A DNA stretch of 14,458 bases, from NCBI GenBank assembly GCA_023437885.1, contig JAEZFH010000369.1:1-14458 (forward strand), read 5' to 3'. The notes under the pieces were generated by a model. The model was not told the origin of the DNA, searched no databases, and saw only the letters and a list, made by a program, of their open reading frames with translations. The stretch is from Bacillota bacterium. GTDB taxonomy: Bacteria > Bacillota > Clostridia > Lachnospirales > Lachnospiraceae. Below, one piece after another: positions 1 to 7,065 of the stretch; the stretch's first letter is position 1; each line of letters starts with the position of its first letter. Position numbers and translations under genes: made by a program.

Positions 1-423
1 ATGCTGCTGCAAAAGCATGTAAGAAAAGAGCTGCACGGACATGTCAAAAACCTGGTACCAATTGTAGATGCCTGCGCTATGGAAGGAGATGCGTGTGCTG
101 CGGAAATTATGACAGAGTTTGCAGCTATGTGCGCTAAATATGTAATTGCCGGCTTTAAACGTTTTGATATGTTAAAGATTAAGAGCGATGTAGTATTATC
201 CGGCGGTGTTTTCAAGTGCAAAAATGACATTTTGTACCATGTCATAGAGCAATATATCAATCAAGAGGCAACGGGTGTAACTGTAGTGGATGCAAAATAC
301 GAGCCGGTGATAGGAGGTGTAATCGCAGGATTAAAAGAATGGTACGGCAGTATAAAGAAAGAGTTCCGGGAAAATATTGATGAATCGGCAAAAAAACTTG
401 GGCTGATACGTTCCAAAAAGTAA
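1..423 (+). CDS. C-terminal part of a BadF/BcrA-type sugar kinase, probably N-acetylglucosamine kinase (5' end outside window)
   Basis: The open frame begins at the window edge, so the first ATG is probably internal. About 140 residues remain of a family that is usually about 300-330 long. Visible is the C-terminal half of an actin-fold ATPase: the segment VVLSGGVF around residues 64-71, and PVIGGVIAGL around 101-110. These match the closing glycine-rich loops of the BadF/BadG/BcrA/BcrD ATPase family, which includes GlcNAc kinases. The N-terminal phosphate-binding motifs are not in the window. A lysine-rich tail of about 30 residues follows. The stop lies 14 nt before the binding-protein start, so the two are very probably co-transcribed. 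Beside nagA and a nagB homologue, phosphorylation of cytoplasmic GlcNAc to GlcNAc-6-phosphate is the most economical role. This is inference: BadF-like proteins also include 2-hydroxyacyl-CoA dehydratase activators, although those usually show cysteine motifs that I do not see here. Confidence 0.72.
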   Translation: MLLQKHVRKELHGHVKNLVPIVDACAMEGDACAAEIMTEFAAMCAKYVIAGFKRFDMLKIKSDVVLSGGVFKCKNDILYHVIEQYINQEATGVTVVDAKYEPVIGGVIAGLKEWYGSIKKEFRENIDESAKKLGLIRSKK

Positions 424-437
424 AAGGAGGAAGGAAA

Positions 438-1751
438 ATGAAAAGAAGATTAAAATTAATGACAGGGTTACTTATGCTGGTGTGTTTATCTGTTGTTTTT
501 ATGGGGTGCAATACTGCAAAGAAGGGCGGTAATGCTACGAGTACATCAAAAAGTGAGGAAGAAATCACTTTGAATATCTGGCATATTTGGACGGATAATG
601 AATCTGGGGATAGAAGGGCAATCGATGAATATATTGAGCTTTATACAAAAGAGCATCCAAATGTGAAGATAGAGCAGGATGCCGCCGATACGGAAAGCTA
701 TAAAACGAAGCTCAAGGTTGCATTCTCCGGAAGTGATTTACCGGATGTATTTTTCACCTACGGTGCCGGTTTTTCCAAGCTCTTTGTTGATACGGGAAAA
801 GTGTTGGCATTGGATGATATCCTTGGGGAAGAAACAAAGAATAAATTAGTAGGCGGAGCGGAAGCCAATTTTATCTATAACAACCAGTTATACGGTTTGC
901 CGATTAAAATGTGGACAGGCACCTTCTTCTGTAATAAAGAACTGTTTGAAAAAGAGAACATTGAGCTGCCTGCGGATTGGGACCAGTTGATGACGACAGT
1001 AGAGAGCTTTCGGGCAAAGGGTTACCAGCCCATGACCTTAGGTGCTAAGGATGCATGGCATATCGCAATGTATTTTGACCAGATTGCCATTAGGGAAGCC
1101 GGAGTGGATGGTGTAATAAAGGCCATGAAGGGAGAAAAGAAATTCAATCATCCCGAGTTTTTAAAGGCTGCGGAGGATCTGGTTGCATTAGTAAATGCAA
1201 ATGCATTCAACGATGGGTTTGGAGGACTTGGAGCACAGGAGGCGCAGGCGGAATTTTTAATGGGACGCATTCCCATGTATTTTAACGGCTCATGGATGAC
1301 AGGGGATATGCAGTCCGATGTAAATTCAGTAAAGGATAAAATTGTTGCCCTTCCTTTTCCTTCAATTCCGGGTCAAAAGGGTGATCAGACCCAATATTCC
1401 GGCGGTGCCATTGACGGATGGGCGGTAAGCAGCGTAAGTAAACATAAAGAGGCCGCCGTTGATTTCATGGCAGGCTTGGCAGAATTTCAATCAAATGCTT
1501 CTTATAAATCAGGGGACGGTATCGCTGTTTGGAAGACAGAGATGAATGAGAGTGAGCTAAATCCTCTTTTAGTACAGATAAATAATAATGTGAAGGATGC
1601 TACTGCCTTTGCCCTGGCATGGGATACCCAATTATCCGGTGCGGATGTAGATATTTATTTATCCAATCTTCAGTCACTGGTCGGAGGCGGATTAACGCCC
1701 CAGGAATTTGTGGATGCATTACAAAACCAATTAAGTGTCTCTATGAAGTAA
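438..1751 (+). CDS. Sugar ABC transporter solute-binding lipoprotein (family 1, CUT1)
   Basis: This 437-residue protein is the extracellular binding component of a carbohydrate ABC importer. It starts with a positively charged, hydrophobic signal peptide and a lipobox, VFMGC, with the lipidated cysteine at residue 24. A Gly/Ser/Thr/Lys linker follows. The mature part shows the usual opening of family 1 binding proteins (LNIWHIWTD near 45-53), the SGSDLPDVFF segment near 96-105, and late GGAIDGWAVS. Length is normal. The start is set by a very strong AAGGAGGAAGG directly before the ATG. It sits 14 nt behind the kinase gene and is followed by a stem-loop and two permease genes. The ligand cannot be read from sequence; the neighbours suggest a mannose/GlcNAc-containing oligosaccharide. 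The binding protein and permeases have no ATPase gene in the window, as is common for Firmicute CUT1 systems that share an MsmX-type ATPase encoded elsewhere. Confidence 0.93.
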   Translation: MKRRLKLMTGLLMLVCLSVVFMGCNTAKKGGNATSTSKSEEEITLNIWHIWTDNESGDRRAIDEYIELYTKEHPNVKIEQDAADTESYKTKLKVAFSGSDLPDVFFTYGAGFSKLFVDTGKVLALDDILGEETKNKLVGGAEANFIYNNQLYGLPIKMWTGTFFCNKELFEKENIELPADWDQLMTTVESFRAKGYQPMTLGAKDAWHIAMYFDQIAIREAGVDGVIKAMKGEKKFNHPEFLKAAEDLVALVNANAFNDGFGGLGAQEAQAEFLMGRIPMYFNGSWMTGDMQSDVNSVKDKIVALPFPSIPGQKGDQTQYSGGAIDGWAVSSVSKHKEAAVDFMAGLAEFQSNASYKSGDGIAVWKTEMNESELNPLLVQINNNVKDATAFALAWDTQLSGADVDIYLSNLQSLVGGGLTPQEFVDALQNQLSVSMK

Positions 1752-1757
1752 TTAATT

Positions 1758-1785
1758 GAGAGAGTTCGCTTAGGTGAACTCTCTC
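1758..1785 (+). terminator. Stem-loop after the binding-protein gene (partial terminator or mRNA-stabilising hairpin)
   Basis: Seven bases after the stop codon lies a perfect 10-bp stem, GAGAGAGTTC at 1758-1767 paired with GAACTCTCTC at 1776-1785. It extends inward by a G-U and a C-G pair to a TTAG loop. The following bases (TGATCTTATTAATGA) are only moderately T-rich, so full termination is unlikely. Hairpins at this position in sugar ABC operons commonly protect the binding-protein message and lower permease expression. That role is inferred here. Confidence 0.7.
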
Positions 1786-1880
1786 TGATCTTATTAATGA
1801 TAGCAGAGTTTCCCGTATGGCATCAAATATGTTGTTTTTGATTGATAATCATTAAGGATTAGGTTATAGCGAGAGGAGAC

Positions 1881-2771
1881 ATGATTGTGGAGAAGGCATT
1901 AAAAAACAAAAAAATAATAATGATCTTTGTTTTGCCTGGACTTCTTTTTTACTTTATTATTATTTTATTCCCAATCTTAAAATCATTCCAATACAGCCTG
2001 TATGAGTGGAATGGAATTAATTTGCCTAAATTTAACGGATTCCAAAATTATATTGATATTTTCACAAAAGACAACCCCAGCTTTTGGGATGCCAGTTTTA
2101 ATTCGCTGATATTAGCTGCATGCTCCGTATTTATCCAGATACCCATTGCATTGGTTCTCGCATTAATTCTTGCACTTGGGGTCAAGGGAGAAAAAACATA
2201 TCGGACTATTTATTTTATCCCGGTTATTATTTCTACCGTAATTATAGGACAGCTCTGGATGAAAATATATCACCCAACCTATGGAATTCTCAATGTTGTG
2301 CTTGACAATATCGGATTAGCATCCCTGAAAAGAGAGTGGCTGGCAAAAACGGAAACGGCATTATTTGCAACAATTATACCGATTATTTGGCAATACATAG
2401 GTTATCATATGCTTCTGCTTTATACCTCGGCAAAATCTATCTCAGCCGATATCTATGAGTCCGCCAGAATTGACGGAGCCAATAATTTTACCATAGCAGC
2501 TAGGATTACAATTCCGCTAATTCAGCCCATGCTAAAGACCTGCGTTATTTTTGCGGTAATCGGATCGATAAAAAGCTTTGACTTGATCTATATCCTGACG
2601 AAGGGCGGGCCGATGCATGCAACAGAAGTTCCGTCAACGCTGATGTATAACAGTATTTTCGTGCAATATGGCTATGGCTATGGAAGTTCTATGGCCATTA
2701 TGATTATTATTGAATGCCTTGTCTTTACTTTATTGATACAGAAGATCTTCCCGAAAGAAAAAATAGAGTGA
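1881..2771 (+). CDS. Sugar ABC transporter permease, MalF/UgpA type (CUT1)
   Basis: This 296-residue integral membrane protein forms one half of the importer channel. Hydrophobic segments lie at about 11-33, 72-100, 108-128, 160-182, 218-237 and 268-287, giving the usual six helices. The EAA loop that docks the ATPase is clear at about 192-214 (YESARIDGA, then ITIPLI). The GGP segment (KGGPMHATEVPSTLMY, about 241-256) is also typical of this permease class. The ATG at 1881 is preceded by GAGAGGAG, a good ribosome binding site. A 129-nt gap with a stem-loop separates it from the binding-protein gene, and 16 nt separate it from the second permease, so the operon is continuous. It lacks the extra N-terminal helices seen in the permease at the right end of this window. 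Confidence 0.93.
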   Translation: MIVEKALKNKKIIMIFVLPGLLFYFIIILFPILKSFQYSLYEWNGINLPKFNGFQNYIDIFTKDNPSFWDASFNSLILAACSVFIQIPIALVLALILALGVKGEKTYRTIYFIPVIISTVIIGQLWMKIYHPTYGILNVVLDNIGLASLKREWLAKTETALFATIIPIIWQYIGYHMLLLYTSAKSISADIYESARIDGANNFTIAARITIPLIQPMLKTCVIFAVIGSIKSFDLIYILTKGGPMHATEVPSTLMYNSIFVQYGYGYGSSMAIMIIIECLVFTLLIQKIFPKEKIE

Positions 2772-2787
2772 AAGGAGTTTTTATTCT

Positions 2788-3642
2788 ATGGTGCTTAAAA
2801 AACACAAATCAGGTATGGCAGGTAAAATGAGACCGATCCATTGGCTCTTGCAGGTTGTACTTATACTTGTAGCTGCAATTCAATTATTTCCGTTAATATG
2901 GCTCCTGTTCTTTTCACTCAAATCAAATGCGGAACTGTTTGGAGACAATATCCTTGGCTTTCCGAAGGAATGGCTTTGGTCCAATTACATTACGGTGCTG
3001 AGAAGCAGCAATATATTCCGTTATTTTACTAACAGCGTGGTAATTACAGTCATTACCATTATCATAACGAATGTTCTGTCGGCTATGGTTGCCTATGCTC
3101 TGACCCGTTTAAAATGGAAGTTATCCAATGCTGTCTATATTCTGTTCTTAACAGGGATGATGATTCCGATACATGCCGCTTTATTACCGCTTTTTATTAT
3201 ATTAAAGCCGGTACTCAATACTTACCTGGCTCTTATTATTCCCTATGTCGGATTTGCACTCCCCTTATCCGTATTGATATTATCTGGATTTATGGGGACA
3301 ATTCCGAGAGAAATTGAAGAAGCCGCTTTCCTTGACGGTGCAGGAATCGGACGTATATTTACCTATATTATTGTACCGCTCATGAAACCGGCACTTGCTA
3401 CGATATCGGTGCTTACCTATTTATCCAGCTGGAATGAATTAATGTTTGCGATTACCTTTATAAATAAAGAAGTATATAAAACCTTAACCTTTGGTATCAT
3501 GAGTATGGTGGGCAGATATACCACCAACTGGGGTCTCATTGGAGCGGGACTTGTTATCGCAACAATTCCGAGTATCGCTATCTATATGCTGATGAGTGAG
3601 CAAATTCAAGGCAGTTTATCAAGCGGTGCCGTCAAAGGCTGA
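2788..3642 (+). CDS. Sugar ABC transporter permease, MalG/UgpE type (CUT1)
   Basis: This 284-residue protein is the second channel subunit. Six hydrophobic segments are visible at about 18-43, 79-104, 113-140, 145-168, 196-214 and 246-270. The EAA loop is at about 176-197 (EIEEAAFLDGA, then YIIVPL). The C-terminus ends QGSLSSGAVKG, the classical tail of this subunit class. The ATG at 2788 follows AAAGGAG. The gene starts 16 nt after the first permease and ends 30 nt before the NagB-family gene. Length and motifs are ordinary, with no sign of damage. Confidence 0.93.
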   Translation: MVLKKHKSGMAGKMRPIHWLLQVVLILVAAIQLFPLIWLLFFSLKSNAELFGDNILGFPKEWLWSNYITVLRSSNIFRYFTNSVVITVITIIITNVLSAMVAYALTRLKWKLSNAVYILFLTGMMIPIHAALLPLFIILKPVLNTYLALIIPYVGFALPLSVLILSGFMGTIPREIEEAAFLDGAGIGRIFTYIIVPLMKPALATISVLTYLSSWNELMFAITFINKEVYKTLTFGIMSMVGRYTTNWGLIGAGLVIATIPSIAIYMLMSEQIQGSLSSGAVKG

Positions 3643-3672
3643 TTATAGTTTATAATACACTGGAGGTTTGTA

Positions 3673-4557
3673 ATGAATACTGAATTTTGTAAATGCCCCT
3701 ACATACCATGTAAGCTGCGTGGAATTTGCAAAGCTTGTATCGCAAAAAATGAAGCGGACGGTACTTTAGCGCACTGCATGGAAAATATTGCAATAAAGTA
3801 TGGCGCCGTACTTCCCCTACGGCTGCCCCAAACAGTGATATGCGATGATATGTCAGCAATGTCTGAGTATTGTGCACGGCTTATTGCAAAGACAATCAAG
3901 GAGAAGCCGGATGCCTTGATCTGTTTGCCTGCAGGAGAAAGCGCTCTTGGTACCTTTCGTGCATTAAAGGATATGTCGGACCGGAAAGAGGTTGATTTTA
4001 GCCAAGCTTGGTTTGTCGCATTAGATGAATGGCTAAACCTGGAGGATGAATCGGAAAATTGTACGGCTTTTATGTTTAAGAACTTCTATGGACCGCTTCA
4101 GATAGATCACAGCAGAATTAAACTCTTTGATATACATGCGAAGGATATGGAGAAGGAATGTAAGAGAATAGACCAATTTATTTTTGAACAGAATGGAATC
4201 GACTGTATGCTGTTGGGTCTTGGTATGAACGGACATATCGGATTAAATGAACCCCATGCATCCTTTGACAGCTATGCGAAGGTAGTAACTCTGGATCCGC
4301 TTACAAGGGAAGTAGGGCAAAAATACTTCTCTTCCAAGGTTAAATTATCAGAAGGGGTCACACTTGGAATGCGTCATGTTTTTGAAACAAAGCAGGTAAT
4401 CCTGCAGGTCGGAGGAAAGAAAAAATCTGCCATAGTAAGAAAAATTTATGAGGAACAGCCCTCTTATGCATTGCCTGCTACGGTAATGAAATTATTAAGC
4501 AATGCGGTGGTTGTATTAGATAAAGATTCCGCTTCAGAAATAGTAGATTTAATTTAG
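3673..4557 (+). CDS. NagB-family amino-sugar-6-phosphate deaminase/isomerase with Cys-rich N-terminal extension
   Basis: The 294-residue protein has two parts. Residues 1-45 carry six cysteines (C6, C8, C13, C19, C22, C35) in a CxCPx3C...CxxC pattern that looks like a small metal-binding knot. I recall similar short stand-alone clostridial/archaeal proteins (DUF6485-like; from memory, not checked). From about residue 55 onward it is a NagB/6-phosphogluconolactonase fold: LPAGES (85-90), the DEW motif with D118 (equivalent to E. coli NagB D72), then GMNGHIGLNEP (184-194), with H188 and E193 matching E. coli H143 and E148. The position of E. coli D141 is Asn186 here. Start: TGGAGG at 3661-3666, then ATG. 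It closes the transporter operon. Glucosamine-6-phosphate to fructose-6-phosphate plus ammonia is the likely reaction given the nearby nagA. Galactosamine-6-phosphate or a related sugar is possible. Base use is AT-rich (about 32% GC in a hand-counted line at 4141-4200). Confidence 0.85.
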   Translation: MNTEFCKCPYIPCKLRGICKACIAKNEADGTLAHCMENIAIKYGAVLPLRLPQTVICDDMSAMSEYCARLIAKTIKEKPDALICLPAGESALGTFRALKDMSDRKEVDFSQAWFVALDEWLNLEDESENCTAFMFKNFYGPLQIDHSRIKLFDIHAKDMEKECKRIDQFIFEQNGIDCMLLGLGMNGHIGLNEPHASFDSYAKVVTLDPLTREVGQKYFSSKVKLSEGVTLGMRHVFETKQVILQVGGKKKSAIVRKIYEEQPSYALPATVMKLLSNAVVVLDKDSASEIVDLI

Positions 4558-4637
4558 TAATTGTTTCTTTTTACCAGGTGTTCGTATGAACAAGAAAAAT
4601 GGAAGTCAAGTAGGTATGTGATTTAAACTGCTTTTTC

Positions 4638-4684
4638 TTGAATGGGAGTTGTTACGGCATCAACTACGTGCCAGCGCCATTCAA
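4638..4684. other. Inverted repeat in the 3' region of the transporter/nagB-like operon
   Basis: TTGAATGG at 4638-4645 is perfectly complementary to CCATTCAA at 4677-4684. Inside it a GGCA (4656-4659) can pair with TGCC (4669-4672). This makes a possible two-tier hairpin just before the terminator at 4699. No reading frame explains the 4558-4698 stretch. It may be a structured mRNA tail or a chance repeat. Confidence 0.35.
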
Positions 4685-4698
4685 ACAATATAAATTAA

Positions 4699-4728
4699 GG
4701 CTCCCCTTTAATTGCTAATAGGGGAGCC
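4699..4728. terminator. Rho-independent terminator, probably bidirectional, between convergent genes
   Basis: GGCTCCCCT (4699-4707) pairs with AGGGGAGCC (4720-4728), a 9-bp GC-rich stem with a 12-nt loop. Read rightward it is followed by ATTGTGTTT. Read leftward it is followed by TTAATTTATATTG. Both are T-rich enough for termination. It lies between the end of the nagB-like gene (+) and the end of the DeoR gene (-), exactly where a shared terminator is expected. Confidence 0.8.
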
Positions 4729-4772
4729 ATTGTGTTTAAAAAGCAATATTCCGGGATATCAAATGCTGCGGT

Positions 4773-5507
4773 TTAAGCAATAATCACATTATTGTAATCT
4801 GCTAAATCCGGTATAGGCTTTTCCGTTATTATAGTCGCATCGCTTAAGGATGCAACCTTGATCATCGTTACAACATCGTATTTGCTGGAGTCAATTAAGA
4901 AGAAGGCCTCGATTGACTGGTCCATGGCTTTTTTCTTGATGGTGTTCTCAGTGATGTCTTGATTGGTAATGCCGGCGGTTTTACTGAAGCCGTTGGAGCC
5001 CAGGAAGCATTTATTAAAGTTTAAGCCGCGCAGGGAAGATTCTGCCAAAGGACCGATACAGGAGTTGGTAGACTGCTTAATCGTGCCGCCAATCATGATG
5101 CAGGGGATCTGATGTGCCGCCAGTTGATTGATATGATGTATTCCGTTGGTTACCACTGTGATTTCGCGGTTAACAAGATACGGAATCATTTGCAGGGTCG
5201 TACTGGAAGGATCTAAGAAAATGACATCACGTTCCTGGATATAAGTACAAGCCTTCTGAGCGATCTTATTCTTTGCTTCCTTATTCAAATTTAATTTGGT
5301 GCTGATGCTTAATTCCGTATTCTTTCTATTTAGTTGAACTCCGCCGCCATGAAGGAGATTTATCTTACCCAGTTTTTCCAGCTCTCTTAAATCTCTTCTT
5401 AAGGTAGAAAAGGATGTATCTAAATGCTTGATCAATTCATCCATATAAATAATATCTTTTTCCGTGAGTAAACCAATAATCGTTTGTTGCCTGATTGCAG
5501 GAATCAT
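4773..5507 (-). CDS. DeoR-family transcriptional regulator
   Basis: This 244-residue protein has the standard DeoR layout. A winged helix-turn-helix spans about residues 4-55; the recognition helix region is TLRRDLRELEKLG (35-47), followed by the LLHGGG wing. The C-terminal sugar-phosphate sensor domain runs from about 77 to 235. It contains FLDPSSTT (97-104), VVTNGI (118-123), GGT (140-142), LGSNGF (169-174) and the E187...K-M region typical of the family's effector site. The start is supported by GGGAGG upstream on the minus strand. It is convergent with the transporter operon and divergent from nagA, the usual place for a local regulator. DeoR proteins usually repress and respond to a phosphorylated sugar. 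Glucosamine-6-phosphate, GlcNAc-6-phosphate or mannose-6-phosphate would fit the locus, but the effector is not visible in the sequence. Confidence 0.93.
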   Translation of the reverse strand: MIPAIRQQTIIGLLTEKDIIYMDELIKHLDTSFSTLRRDLRELEKLGKINLLHGGGVQLNRKNTELSISTKLNLNKEAKNKIAQKACTYIQERDVIFLDPSSTTLQMIPYLVNREITVVTNGIHHINQLAAHQIPCIMIGGTIKQSTNSCIGPLAESSLRGLNFNKCFLGSNGFSKTAGITNQDITENTIKKKAMDQSIEAFFLIDSSKYDVVTMIKVASLSDATIITEKPIPDLADYNNVIIA

Positions 5508-5548
5508 GAAAAACCTCCCATTTACCTATTCGTATAAAATATAGCTTC

Positions 5549-5577
5549 ATTATATATGAATTTTCAATTTTTGTAAA
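5549..5577 (-). promoter_or_regulatory. Promoter of the DeoR regulator gene
   Basis: On the minus strand a -35 TTTACA (complement of 5572-5577) and a perfect -10 TATAAT (complement of 5549-5554) are separated by 17 bp. This predicts a start near 5542 and a leader of about 35 nt. A TTCAT-N5-ATGAA inverted repeat (5546-5560) covers the -10 and could serve autoregulation. The promoter call is strong; the operator is a guess. Confidence 0.8.
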
Positions 5578-5692
5578 CTATTTTTGAAAAAATATGAACA
5601 ATTATAAGAATTATTGATATTAGGCTTTTGGGGCAGGAGATTTTATTGCGGATTGAACAGGGTACAGATTATAGATACCGGTAGTGGTTATG

Positions 5693-5753
5693 CAAATATA
5701 ATCAAATATAATCATTTAAAATTCAAAAATAATCAATAAAAGTCATAATAAGC
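5693..5753. repeat. Six AT-rich repeats with about 10-bp spacing upstream of the nagA promoter
   Basis: Units starting with CA occur at 5693, 5703, 5713, 5724, 5734 and 5744. The first two are identical (CAAATATAAT). The fourth is CAAAAATAAT and the others are looser. Spacing of 10, 10, 11, 10 and 10 bp puts every unit on the same helix face. The array ends one base before the -35. It could be a regulator-binding array, an UP element or intrinsically bent DNA. Only the first two units match exactly, so chance AT-richness remains possible. Confidence 0.5.
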
Positions 5754-5782
5754 TTGATGTAATATCATTACTGTGTTACTAT
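5754..5782 (+). promoter_or_regulatory. Extended -10 promoter for the nagA-GH2-GH38 operon with internal palindrome
   Basis: A -35 TTGATG (5754-5759) and a -10 TACTAT (5777-5782) are spaced 17 bp apart. TG at 5774-5775 provides an extended -10, compensating for the imperfect hexamers. The spacer contains the perfect palindrome GTAAT-ATC-ATTAC (5759-5771), an ideal repressor position. The predicted transcript start is near 5789, about 57 nt before the nagA ATG. The divergent DeoR protein is the obvious candidate to bind here (inference). Confidence 0.65.
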
Positions 5783-5845
5783 TAAAATTGCAGATTGATC
5801 TATTTTTATCGGCTATTTTATCTTGTATTTAAAGGAATGAGCAAT

Positions 5846-6964
5846 ATGATTATTAAAAATTCAGAAGTGTTTTATAAAGGTAAATTTGAGAAGAAGGATG
5901 TATGGATGAAAGGAGGGCAGATCTTTGCTGTTGGGGACAGTCTTTCCGGGGATGAGGCAGTAGATGGCAGCGGTTTGCTTTTGTTGCCCGGCTTTATTGA
6001 CATACATACGCATGGACGTGCCGGCTTGGATTTTTCAACCGCCGGCGCTGATGAATTCGGCATGCTTTGCCAATCCTATGCAGAGTGCGGTGTCACCTCC
6101 GTCTTAGCAACCACCATGACTATGGAATATGAAATCACAAAGCAGATTATGAAGCGCAGCAGGGCAGCGATTGAGTCGGGTTTTTATGGAAGCAGGATAT
6201 TGGGAATCAATCTGGAAGGGCCGTTTTTGGGACCGGATAGGAAGGGCTGCCATGATAAGCAGTATCTGCTGGCTCCCGCCATTGATCTGGCAGATGAATT
6301 TGATGAACTGTCGGGAGGAAACATTCGCCTGCTGGATCTTGATCCCACCCTGCCGAATGCGATGGAATGCATCAGGAAATACAGTAAGACAAAAACCGTT
6401 TCCATTGCCCATACCTCTTCCGATTATGAGACAGCCTGTGCTGCGGTTCGGGCGGGTGCCGCTCATGTCACCCATTTGTTTAATGCAATGAACAGTCTTC
6501 ATCACAGGGAACCGGGAGTCATCGGGATGGTGGCGGATTACCCGGTGACGGCAGAGCTGATCTGTGATGGAATTCATGTTCATCCGTCTGTAATCCGCAT
6601 GATGTTTCGTTTGATCGGGGAACGTATTGCATTGATTTCCGATTCCATGAGTGCGGCAGGACTTGGAGAGGGAGAATATGAGCTCGGAGGCTTGAAGGTA
6701 TTTGTAAAAGATAGAAAGGCCAGCTTGGCAGACGGTACAATCGCAGGTTCCACGACAAATGTGTTTGAGGCGGTTAAAAATGTAATCAGCTTTGGGGTTG
6801 AAAAGGAAAAGGCTATTCTAAGCGCAAGTCTGGTACCGGCCCGGGCAATCGGCGCCGATCCTATGGTCGGTGAAATTGCGGAAGGTAAAAAGGCGGATTT
6901 GCTGCTGGTAACACCGGAGTTTGACCTGGAGCAGGTGTATATCGGAGGAAAACGTTTTAAATAA
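5846..6964 (+). CDS. nagA: N-acetylglucosamine-6-phosphate deacetylase
   Basis: This 372-residue amidohydrolase removes the acetyl group from GlcNAc-6-phosphate to give glucosamine-6-phosphate in the cytoplasm. Family signatures are in order. PGFIDIHTHG carries H54 and H56. LEGPFLGP carries the metal ligand E124. H189 (IAHTS) and H210 (HVTHLFNAM) complete the metal site. DGIHVHP is at 241-247, and the catalytic aspartate is D266 in ISDSMSAAG. LADGTIAGST is at 294-303. Length is normal. I chose ATG 5846 because AAAGGA lies 9 nt upstream. The frame is open back to a TTG at 5795, but that overlaps the predicted promoter region and would add 17 residues foreign to the family. It is the first gene of the rightward operon. 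Its product would be the substrate of the nagB-like protein across the regulator gene. Confidence 0.95.
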   Translation: MIIKNSEVFYKGKFEKKDVWMKGGQIFAVGDSLSGDEAVDGSGLLLLPGFIDIHTHGRAGLDFSTAGADEFGMLCQSYAECGVTSVLATTMTMEYEITKQIMKRSRAAIESGFYGSRILGINLEGPFLGPDRKGCHDKQYLLAPAIDLADEFDELSGGNIRLLDLDPTLPNAMECIRKYSKTKTVSIAHTSSDYETACAAVRAGAAHVTHLFNAMNSLHHREPGVIGMVADYPVTAELICDGIHVHPSVIRMMFRLIGERIALISDSMSAAGLGEGEYELGGLKVFVKDRKASLADGTIAGSTTNVFEAVKNVISFGVEKEKAILSASLVPARAIGADPMVGEIAEGKKADLLLVTPEFDLEQVYIGGKRFK

Positions 6965-7053
6965 GAAAGGTAAGAAAGTAATGAAGCTGTATGATTGATT
7001 GGGAAAGTAATGTGATAAGAAAAAATGAAAGCTGTATTTTTGATATGGATAAC

Positions 7054-7059
7054 GGGAGG
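7054..7059 (+). promoter_or_regulatory. Ribosome binding site that fixes the GH2 start
   Basis: GGGAGG at 7054-7059 lies 6 nt before ATG 7066. The in-frame upstream ATG at 6991 has only a weak GAAAGG region behind it at a poorer distance. The GH2 fold (KISLNGTDWLF) begins immediately after 7066. Confidence 0.75.
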
Positions 7060-7065
7060 TTAATA

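Noticed and set aside
1..423. ROK-family kinase for the first partial gene
   Set aside because: The ROK cysteine-rich zinc motif and EAGH-type signature are not in the visible part, and the C-terminal glycine loops fit BadF-type ATPases better. The missing N-terminus keeps this from being final.
1821..1849. Possible promoter before the first permease (GATAAT at 1844-1849)
   Set aside because: No acceptable -35 lies 16-18 bp upstream. The permeases are better explained by readthrough from the binding-protein gene.
5795..5845. Upstream TTG start adding 17 residues to NagA
   Set aside because: It has no ribosome binding site, lies just after the predicted transcript start and adds residues foreign to the family. 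AAAGGA sits 9 nt before ATG 5846.
6104..6583. 159-codon minus-strand frame and 106-codon plus-strand frame inside nagA
   Set aside because: Both overlap the conserved NagA metal-binding region in other frames and resemble no protein I know.
6991..7065. Upstream ATG start for the GH2 enzyme
   Set aside because: GGGAGG is placed ideally for ATG 7066 and the GH2 fold begins there. The extra 25 residues look like translated leader.
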